Shown here piece by piece: positions 56,367-64,000 of a stretch of 64,000 bases of DNA. The stretch lies in assembly GCA_023374025.1 (NCBI GenBank), contig SIJG01000066.1, forward strand, positions 708,944 through 772,943. The letters are read 5' to 3'. Numbering within the stretch: the stretch's first letter is position 1; every line of letters starts with the position of its first letter. A program made the translations under genes and the position numbers. Under the pieces are notes generated by a model. It was not told where the DNA came from. It did not search any database and saw nothing but the letters and a program-made list of their open reading frames with translations. This DNA comes from Heterodera schachtii. Taxonomy: Eukaryota; Nematoda; Chromadorea; Rhabditida; Heteroderidae.

Positions 56367-58141
56367 CAGGGCTTACCGCGGTCACGGAAATCACGGGGTT
56401 TTTGGGTGCCGTGATCACGGGTCACTGATTATTGAGACGAAAATTTGAAAATGTGATTATAGAGAAAAATGGTAATTTTTTAAAAATTTAACCAATTTTT
56501 CTTAACAAAATATATTAAAAGTCCAAAATTTTTCCCGGCGGCGCCTATCGGCACCACCGACCCCCGTTTCATCTTTTTTTTTTAATTTGACCTTAAAATG
56601 GCAAAAAAATAGCCCTTTTTGGAGCAAAAACTGCTAAAAATCCCTATTTTTTCTCTCCGTCGCTTAAATTTTTAAAAAAAAGGCCTAATCAAAATTTCCA
56701 GAAAAATTTTCCCAACTCCCTAGGAATTTTTTTCTAAAATTTTCCCGATTTCCAGTGTCTTTTTGGGTGTTCAGATCACTATGAAGGAGTAATCTAATCC
56801 GTGCTGGGTCGTTTCTTAAAAACTGCCACCATGGGCGTTTCTTAAAACTGCCAGGGCGTTTCTTAAATACTGCCAAGTTGTAGGAAAATAAAAAATGTAA
56901 GACATATAAATTCATAACTTAGTTCAAATACAACCAAATTATTAATTCTTGGTATCATTCAATAGCTATAGGTGTTCTCTATCAGAATATAATTTTATTA
57001 AATTTTTTACTTAAGTATATAAAAAGATATGGTTATTCAACTCCACAAAAACCTTAAGTCAGAATTTTTTGTCCAGAACTTTTTTGAAACTCAATGAAAT
57101 TTTTTGAAATTTTAAAAAATAATAGATTAAATAAAGTACTTGAAATTCTCAAAAAAGTAAATTTAATCTAATTGCTTCTGAAAAAAAATTATAAAGCATT
57201 AAACAGGCTATGTTTTTTGCCTTGGTCATGCAAATATAATTTGAAAAAATTAAAATTTTCAAGGCATTAAAATGCAATTAAGAGAAAATAAATTTATATA
57301 TTCGATAGTCCTAAGAATTCTCTATTTATGAATAAAATTTCAAAAAATTCCATCGAGTTTTAAAAAAGTTCTGGTAAAAAATTTGACTCAAAAGTTATTG
57401 AAAATTTATGACCATAACTTTTTTAAAATTTTATAAAAAAATTTTCAAAATTTCTATTCTGAAGACAACACTTAATGCTATTGAATAATACCAATAATTA
57501 TTAATTTGGATGAAATTGGGCCAAGATACGAATTTATATGTCTTACATTTTTATTTTACTACAACTTGGCAGTATTTAAGAAACGCCCATGGTGGCAGTT
57601 TTTAAGAAACGACCTAGCACCATCTAATCATGTTGGTACAAAAGACTTTTTTTGTTCCGCATCAAAAGTTAGCTTAGAGGAAATTTTTCTGAATTTTTTT
57701 CTCTATTAAAATAGAGTTTTTGTTAAATTTATGAAAATTTAAAAAAATTTCCTTAACAAACTTAGTTAAAAAATTAAAATTTTTCCTTGCAGATTTCTAC
57801 AAAAAGCTCTAATTTTCCTCAAAAAATTGGGCTCAAAATCATAAATTTGGTCATTTTAGAAAAAATCTGCTAACAAATCGCATTAAAATTACAAATTATT
57901 TCCCGGCTGCGCCTATTGGCACCACCTGCCCCTGTACTCAAAAAGTTTTTTGGAAAAAACACGCCGCAAAAAAAAAGCATTTATATGGTTTTGTTTCTTT
58001 AAAACACTTTTTGATTTTTTTCCAGCGATTAAATTCCGTTTTTTGTTAATAAATTTAAATAGAAAAATTATTCAGAAAATTTTTTTTATAATCACGGATC
58101 ACGGATTTCCGTGATTGGTAATTCAATCACGGCCAGCCCTG
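56367..58141. mobile_element. hAT-type element at the centre of the palindrome
   Basis: Starts CAGGGCTTACCGCGGTCACG and ends CACGGCCAGCCCTG, exact 8-bp duplication TTCACAAC on both sides (56359-56366, 58142-58149). Words built on ATCACGGATCACGG lie near both ends. It holds a second, nested inverted structure (56690-57700). Non-autonomous as far as can be seen. Confidence 0.82.
56690..57700. mobile_element. foldback element nested in the central hAT
   Basis: GGTCGTTTCTTAAAAACTGC at 56808 mirrors GCAGTTTTTAAGAAACGACC at 57595-57614; outside these, ATTTTTCCCAACTCCC and AGATCACTATGAAGGAGT recall the arms of the 14264 and 42840 elements. A mariner-type MITE is the best guess; the ends are eroded. 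Confidence 0.55.
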
Positions 58142-58292
58142 TTCACAACACTTTGGAGCATTTCATCCAAATAATTTTTTTAAAAACATTCCAACGAAGA
58201 CAAATTGAGAAAGTACAACCAGACCATCGGGGTTCGGTGATCGGGAGTGTCGGGGTCAGCAATGTCGGGTCTTGGTCGGGAGAACAAGGAAA

Positions 58293-58880
58293 TGATTAAA
58301 TGAAAATGATCAGAAAAAGAGGGAAATTGTTGAGAAATTCTATAATATTAAAGAGAAAATTAAGCAAAAAGAAAGAAAATATTCTAAAAATGAATGGAGA
58401 AAAATTGAACAGAAAATAGGGAAAAAATTAGGGACAAATCGTAAATATATTTGCAAATGGATTAAAGAATTAAATCTTCAAAAAATCAAATGTTACAAAT
58501 TGAAAATGGATGAACAAAAAATTGAAATTGTGCAAAAATTTAGAAAGCAAAAAGGAAGAAAATATTTAAGAAAAGAATGGAATGAAAATATGGAAATTTG
58601 TAATAAAATTGGAGTAAGTTATGGAACAATTCAAAAATGGATGAAACAATTCGGAATGAGTAGAAAAAAATAACGGAGAAAGAAAAAATGGAAACAATGA
58701 AAATGTATTGGAAAATAAAAAGAGAAAATCCAATAATAATTGATGATGAAATTGCAAAATGTTGGAAATTAAAGAAATTAAACGACGGACATTTTCCACT
58801 TGGAAAAACAATTTTGAGAAGAAAATCTTTAGTTTTAGATGGGAATGGGGTTTTGTTTTTGTTTAGTGCTGTTGACAAAT
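58293..58880 (+). pseudogene. secreted HTH-repeat family, locus 5 (right arm)
   Basis: An open frame without an in-frame start (58293-58674) holds two units: KYSKNEWRKIEQKIGKK then LGTNRKYICKWIKELN, and KYLRKEWNENMEI then NKIGVSYGTIQKWMKQFG. A third unit (KMYWKIKRENPIIIDDEIAK) is in another frame at 58688-58891 and lacks its recognition helix. No signal peptide sequence remains upstream. Useful mainly because the helix-turn-helix repeat unit of about 50 residues is clearest here. Confidence 0.6.
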
Positions 58881-60070
58881 TTATAAAATAATTACATTTG
58901 AATTTTATCGTTATTAAAATTGCATAATTAAGGTATAATTTTCAAAAATTTCCCAAGTGGCGCCTATCGGCACCGCAGCCCCCCCCCCTTATCATGGGGT
59001 TTGCATGACTGAACCCCTTCGAAAAAGAAAATTTTTAAAAAATTGGTGTTTAAAAGGAAAATTTTGAGTTTTTAAATGTGCGACCGTGATACGCAATTTG
59101 TGGCAAATTTTCAAAAATTTCTTCAAATTCGCTAAATATAAAATAAAACTTTAAAATGACTAAATATGGTATTAAAATATCATATCATATTTAAAAAAAT
59201 AATAATCTAAAATTTTCACTTTTTAGATATTTAATTTTAGATGGGAATGGGCTTTTGTTTTTGTTTATTGTTGTTGACAAATTTATAAAATAATTCTCCA
59301 TTTGAATTTTGTTGTTTTTAAAATTGCATAAATTTGTTAAGGGTATAATTTTCATAATTTCTTCAAATTCGCTAAATATAAATTAAACTTTATAATGGCT
59401 AAATATGATATTAAAAATCATTTTAAAAAATAAACTAAAATTTACTAATTTTTCACGAACAAACGACAAATTTTCACTTTTTAGTTTTGAAATGAATAAA
59501 AATTTAAAATTTGCTAACAGATTTTGGGTGAAGATAAACATTTCTTTTGGTGAAATATATAAAAAACTTTAAAAACCGTCCATGTTCCTGGCGAGGTGCC
59601 ATCTTTAGGGGTGTATTTTTAAAACCGAAAAACCGGTACCCACGGTTTTCGGTTTCTGTTCGGATAAACGACCGTGCTCAACCCTAAATAAAATGCATAA
59701 ATTCCGAGTTTTCATAAATGCCAATTCCGACAATCGCGGAAATAGCAACAGAATTCGACCAACATTAAATGCATTTTAAGAATAAATGACAATATTTATT
59801 TAAATTTATGCTAGAGATGATATTAATTGATTGTGCAAATTTGTCTTAATAAAATAATTTCGTAATTATTATTTTTTATCTTTAATGATGTCATGAATTA
59901 AAAATGTTGAATGCAAATAAAAATTTATGTGGCAAATAAATGAAGAAATGGCCGGAAATGGAAAAAATAAAAATAAATGATAAAAAACATTAAAAAATCG
60001 CATTCTGTCGATGTCTTTTCCACTCTCTCTCTTTGGCCAACTATTTACTCAAATATTTCAAAATAAAATT

Positions 60071-60093
60071 TGGCATCGGAGCCATATAAAAAG
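60071..60093 (+). promoter_or_regulatory. TATA-like box and ATGCCA motif, right H1-like gene
   Basis: TATAAAAAG at 60085-60093, about 56 bp before the start codon, and TGGCAT (complement of ATGCCA) at 60071-60076. Another ATGCCA lies at 59718. ATGCCA is the hexamer reported upstream of dorsal-gland effector genes in Globodera; here it is suggestive only. Confidence 0.45.
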
Positions 60094-60148
60094 CAATTGG
60101 AAATGCCGAAAAACATATCATTATTTTCATTTAAATTATCCTCACAAA

Positions 60149-61515
60149 ATGCGCACCATTCTCTTCATAGCCATGGTTTGCTTAGTGATGGCTGTCCTAA
60201 TGGAAATGGGTGGGCAAAAACATTTTATTAAATTATAAAAAAAAATATTTTTATTTATTTTTTAGCAAATTCAAAGGCTGTCAAAAAAGACAACAAAAAA
60301 GGTCAAAATGAATTTCAATATATTTTATATAATTAATATTCCTTTAAAGGAGCAGTGGCGGCATCACCAGCAAAAGGAAAAGCACCGGTAAAAGGAGGCA
60401 AAAGCCCAGCAAAAGGAAAAGCGGCAAAAAAATTGAAACCTAAAAATGATACTAAAGGCATTAAAGGTGGGGAACGAATTTAATTTTAATAAATTTAAAT
60501 TTTGTTAAAATTTTGAAACAGCTAAAAAAGCAAAGCCAGCAAAGAAAGGCAAAGCGGCAAAAGCAGTAAAGGGAGCGCCTAAAACAGGCAATTAAATAAT
60601 TAATTAATAATTCAATTAAATAGAAAATTTTAGTCAAAAAAATCGCAATTGCCAAAGTAGCACAAGCAAAAGACAAAAAGTCACCAGGTAAAACCAATTT
60701 AAATTTCGAATAATTATAATTAGAACCAGAATTTTTGCAGAATTTTAATGCCTTTAAAATGTTTATTTAGCCAAGCCAATGGTTCTAAAAGCAGTGCCAG
60801 CCCACCAAATGCATTCGATAAATGAAAAAGGTATGCTTCAAATTAGAGAGCGGAATTTTGGGATAATACGGATCAGGATCAGGACTACGGACTAGGCATC
60901 CATACGGATTACGGACTTACGGACTAAAAATCCGGACAATCCGTACTCCGTAAAAATCCGTATCGGCCCAAAAAATACGGATTACGGACTACGGATCCGT
61001 AAAAATCCGTATACGGATTCGGTCCATACCCGCTCTCTACTTCAAATGCCAATTGATTCATAGCTTAATTTTCCGAAAATGGGGGGATATTTGGAATTTT
61101 AATTGAATATTGAATTTATTTCAATTTTTTCTTTAATAATTTTATTTCTAATTTATATTAATTATAAACATCATTATCAGTTCAAACAGCTGTGCCTCCA
61201 CCCGCCCATGCTCGTTCGCTTGCGACCGTTCCTTACAGTACACCGGAGGCAGCCGACCGTAACTCACTGCCATCATACACTTCGGCTGGCACCAATTTGG
61301 ACATGGCCGATGAGAATGATGACTATCAGAATTATTTCTATGGAACGGAAGACAGCAGCAGGGAATTTGATGGATCGGCGGACGAAGAGGATGAAATGTA
61401 TGAGGAGGAGGACGGGGCAATGAGTGGGCAGACGGACGACTACGGTATTGGCATTGGACAGGAGTACGGTCGTCAATCGGTGGAAGTGCCACCAAAGTCG
61501 GTGATGCTCGACTGA
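60149..61515 (+). CDS. predicted secreted histone-H1-like protein with acidic tail, right copy
   Basis: Seven exons: 60149-60209, 60266-60301, 60350-60466, 60522-60587, 60634-60687, 60771-60830, 61181-61515, joining to 242 residues. Residues 1 to about 20 (MRTILFIAMVCLVMAVLMEM) are a signal peptide. Exons 2-6 are lysine/alanine/proline/glycine-rich, much like a histone H1 tail (SPAKGKAPVKGGKSPAKGKA; AKKGKAAKAVKGAPKTG). Exon 7 is acidic (SADEEDEMYEEEDG) and ends YGIGIGQEYGRQSVEV. All six introns are phase 1, so each small exon is a replaceable module. Intron 4 uses a GC donor (ACAG/GCAATT) in both copies; if unspliced the protein would stop at KTGN. H1-like basic stretches bind nucleic acid and can serve as nuclear signals; with a signal peptide, a secreted nuclear-targeted effector is plausible but unproven. 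Confidence 0.78.
60844..61039. mobile_element. hAT element with ACGGATCCGTA words (right arm)
   Basis: Mirror copy of 52829-53024 in the same intron, ends TAGAGAGCGG and CCGCTCTCTA, with the duplication on both sides reading CTTCAAAT. It was therefore present before the inverted duplication. Confidence 0.88.
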
Positions 61516-61597
61516 AGAACACCAGGGTTTTTGTAAAAACATATTTCTCAGATTTTTAACAAATACATTTTGTTGTAGTTTAGGATTTAATTATTTT

Positions 61598-62309
61598 TAT
61601 TTGGCACTAGTAAATATTAATAGTTCTTAAGCATTCCATTCACCAAACACTCTTATGACATCAAAATTGAAATTTTAATGAAATGTCAAAATTGGATAAA
61701 AATATTTTCAAAAAGAAATTTAGATCTTCAACTACTCAATGTTTATTTCGCAGAAAAATATGATAAATTAAAATTTCAAATAAAACATTCAACTGCAACA
61801 AAATCTTACATTTTAAAATATTTTGATGTTTCTTAATACTAAATAAAAAATTTTATTCATTATTTATTCCGGGCAAAAAAAAATTAAATATAATTTTATT
61901 TTTATTATAAAAAATGAAAATATTTTGCTTTTTTAAATTTATTCCATAATTGTTCAAGCCCGCATAGCCCATTTTGGGCTTTGTTTTGAACATTTGGCTG
62001 TATCCTCATCATTTTCATTATTTTATTTTTACTTATTTTATTTTCACATTTGAGATTTTTTAAATCTTTTTAATTTTTCACCTCCTCAATATCTATACAT
62101 ATTTTTCTTATTTTTGAATATTTTATAAAAAACTTGCACAAATATTTTTTAATTTATTTATTTTTGCCAAAGTTGCAATTTTTATGAAAATCTATTAACA
62201 AACAGAGCCAAAATTTCCCGGCGTCGACTCTTATAAAATTAAAACTCGTAGAATTTACATGGCCGGACCACTTCGCTAAAATATTGGTTCACCTCCCCCC
62301 CTAATTGGG
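61598..62309. other. AT-rich DNA, no gene seen
   Basis: Outside the right arm. Only AT-rich sequence and a partial GGCG hairpin remnant at 62218. Confidence 0.4.
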
Positions 62310-62580
62310 GACAAATCGAAATAAAATTTACAAATGGATCAAAGAATTTAACCTTCAAAAAATCAAATATTACAAATCAAAAACTGATGAACAAAAATTC
62401 AAATAGTTCAAAATTTAATGATTGAAAAATGAGTATAAAGAAAAAGAAAGAAAATTTCGAAAAAAGAATGGAATAAAAATTATGACAACACTTATAAGAA
62501 AATTGGAGTAAATAATAGAATACTTCAAAAATGGATAAAACAATTCGGAATGGACGGAAAAATAACGAAGAAAGAAAAAA
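62310..62580 (+). pseudogene. secreted HTH-repeat family, locus 6 (fragment)
   Basis: GTNRNKIYKWIKEFNLQKIK then, frameshifted, pieces matching KKIGVNNRILQKWIKQFGM. Both halves of the two-unit region are recognisable, but stops and frame changes run throughout. Confidence 0.5.
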
Positions 62581-62937
62581 TCAGTTACCCAAGTCTGATA
62601 TTTCCTCATCAATTTTCTCTGTGCTCGCCTATATGCTCTACCGAACCTGAAAATTATCAGTTGCCTACGATTTTTCTTTGCTTTATCTTTTTTGGGCTTT
62701 AATACGATCATTTTTTAATTGAAAGAAGCATCTAAAACTGATAAAAATGATTAAATTATTTTTAAATTGTTTATTTCTTTTGATGTTAAGAAAAGCACAA
62801 ATGTTATAGAGCAAAATTGATCACGTTGACATAATTTTACACTTGAAAAACAATTCAATTTTCCCATTAATTAAATAAAATGAAAAAAATTATAATTGTA
62901 GAAGAAAAGCCTAATAGAAAAGATAAAATCGAAACAA

Positions 62938-63129
62938 ATGATCATTGATCAGTTTTACGAATATTCTTCTTCCTCAGAGAGTTGCCAAATAGAATTTGAA
63001 ATTGTCGGGCCCAAAGTTCGCCTCAATTTTGTCATCAGAATTCCACAACGAAACGAACGGATAAAAATAAACATTTTCATAATTTGGAGCAACGAAAAAA
63101 TCGGAGGAATCTGTGAAAAAGGAAAATGA
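62938..63129 (+). CDS. unrecognised 63-codon open frame
   Basis: Starts MIIDQFYEYSSSSESCQIEF and continues EIVGPKVRLNFVIRIPQRNE. Alternating hydrophobic residues suggest beta strands and the composition is coding-like, but I do not recognise a family. It could be an exon of a larger gene or a relic. Confidence 0.3.
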   Translation: MIIDQFYEYSSSSESCQIEFEIVGPKVRLNFVIRIPQRNERIKINIFIIWSNEKIGGICEKGK

Positions 63130-63154
63130 ATAAAATTAAAGGAACACACAATTG

Positions 63155-63780
63155 TTAAATTAAAATAGAAAAAATTATATTAAAAAATTGTTTAACATTT
63201 TTATTTATTTGCCAACCCAAACGAAATCCATTCTTCGTGAAAATGATCTGTCGAGTGGCCGAATTAACGCCAATTCCTACGGTATCGCCAACACCGTAGG
63301 AATATTCTGCTTCTTTTACTCCTCCGTTAATCCAAATCCAACCAGCACTTCCATATGCATAAGTGCCATTTTCAAGCAGAATTCCATCATCCAATCTTGC
63401 CTGCTGTTTGACGGCGAATCCGAAGCTGACCAAACTGAAAGCGAAGAATTAAATGACATAAAAACCTTTAAAAATTTTTCACTTTTAATTAAGTAGTTAA
63501 AAATCAAAATTCTCCACTTACTTGCGTTCGTTTTTGATTTTTGTGACCAAAATTTCGAAATAAAAAATGTCAGACGAATTTTTGTTCAGCAAAATCGGAT
63601 ATTTAGCGAAGACGGAATGCAATTCTTTGAAAGAAAATTATTTAATAAATTATTTTTAATGAAATTACCATCTGCTGATTTTCCCTTATATTGGACAGTC
63701 AAACTTTTGTCGCCACTGATTTTGAGGTTCCCATGACAAGCGAAGGCATCCCAACAATTTTGCTGGAATTTTAAAAACAC
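63155..63780 (-). CDS. SPRY-domain protein, SPRYSEC-like (partial)
   Basis: Three exons read on the minus strand: 63669-63780, 63522-63624, 63155-63434, GT..AG introns and agreeing phases. The order NCWDAFACHGNLKISGDKSL, LTVQYKGKSAD, SVFAKYPILLNKNSSDIFYF, VSFGFAVKQQARLDDGI, GTYAYGSAGWIWINGG, YGVGDTVGIGVNSATRQIIF and TKNGFRLG matches the SPRY domain used by the secreted SPRYSEC proteins of cyst nematodes, which bind host proteins. The domain's last strands are missing: after KNGFRLG the frame runs to a stop within about 20 unrelated residues, so the copy is C-terminally short. The acceptor at 63781-63783 shows that at least one more 5' exon exists; it is not identifiable in the last 217 bases, so signal peptide status is unknown. 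Confidence 0.78.
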
Positions 63781-63783
63781 CTG

Positions 63784-64000
63784 AAAATAAACATTTAAAT
63801 TAATTTTTTAAAAATTTTTGAGTTTGAATAATATTCTTTATTTAAGTAATTAAATTAAAAATGTTTTTCTCCGTAAAATCGATTTACCGGATTTATTGAA
63901 TTATAGCGCCCCCCTCCCCCCTGAATTAGAGCCCCCTCTGAAATAAAATCCCCCTTTTGAGGGGGGTTGCAAAATAGAGACACCGGGGGCTCAATTACAA
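63784..64000. other. right edge, no feature recognised
   Basis: AT-rich, then GCCCCCCTCCCCCC and CCCCTTTTGAGGGGGG runs. The start of the SPRY gene is expected further right. Confidence 0.4.

Larger units (their letters stand above)
52270..61597. repeat. large inverted duplication (arms 52270-55604 and 58012-61597)
   Basis: The left arm read in reverse matches the right arm base for base over long stretches; paired coordinates sum to about 113868 outside and 113616 inside, because the right arm has an extra 252 bp near 59220-59470 (a partial tandem copy). The arms diverge at only a few sites. The 2.4-kb centre (55605-58011) is mostly the hAT element at 56367-58141. Each arm carries one H1-like gene, one hAT element and one HTH-family fragment. 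Confidence 0.9.

Noticed and set aside
60522..60600. End of the H1-like gene at KGAPKTGN-stop
   Set aside because: The downstream exons continue in the same phase with good acceptors and are open in both arms, so splicing from a GC donor is more likely; kept as an alternative form only.

Overview
The window is nuclear DNA from a nematode, most likely a plant-parasitic cyst nematode (Heteroderidae, Globodera-like). It is very AT-rich. Genes have short exons with GT..AG introns that often end in TTTTCAG or TTTTTAG, and the intergenic DNA is crowded with non-autonomous transposons. The assignment rests on a gene of the F-box-like family expanded in Globodera (WVCNDVW...LGLKMALIS), a SPRY domain of the SPRYSEC type (YGVGDTVGIGVNSATRQIIF) and several small predicted secreted proteins. 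Housekeeping landmarks are a U1 snRNA, a mitochondrial rRNA dimethyltransferase (TFB1M type) and an ER protein disulfide isomerase (P5/PDIA6 type).

Layout. 0-6 kb: two decayed loci of a secreted helix-turn-helix (HTH) repeat family, a hAT element nested in another hAT element, and U1 snRNA (minus). 6.3-10.6 kb: TFB1M-like gene (plus), with elements in its introns. 12.0-13.3 kb: F-box-like gene (plus), four exons, intact. 13.5-22 kb: foldback and hAT/MULE-like elements. 22.1-24.0 kb: intact six-exon gene (plus) for a predicted secreted protein with a C-terminal RING finger. 24.8-29 kb: repeats. 29.8-37.5 kb: eleven-exon PDI gene (minus). 37.6-46 kb: repeats. 46.2-46.9 kb: best-preserved HTH-repeat locus (minus). 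49.0-49.7 kb: retroelement ORF1-like frame (minus). 50.1-51.2 kb: decayed, RING-less copy of the secreted RING gene (minus). 52.3-61.6 kb: a large inverted duplication whose arms each carry one seven-exon gene for a secreted protein with a histone-H1-like basic part and an acidic tail; the two copies are divergent. 63.2-63.8 kb: SPRY-domain gene (minus), cut by the right edge.

How it fits together. TFB1M, PDI and U1 are conserved cellular genes. The RING, SPRY, H1-like and HTH genes look like a parasite secretome cluster (ubiquitin ligase, protein-binding scaffold, candidate nuclear/DNA-binding proteins), embedded in and reshaped by transposons. At least eight hAT-type elements can be recognised by TAGAG/TAGGG/CAGGG termini; six insertions have exact 8-bp target duplications and one has 7 of 8. 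Each hAT family carries its own short subterminal word repeated many times.

Caveat: PDI (both ends) and TFB1M each show single-base breaks in homopolymers, which could be assembly error or real decay. Exon structures were read by eye from splice signals, phase and family similarity.
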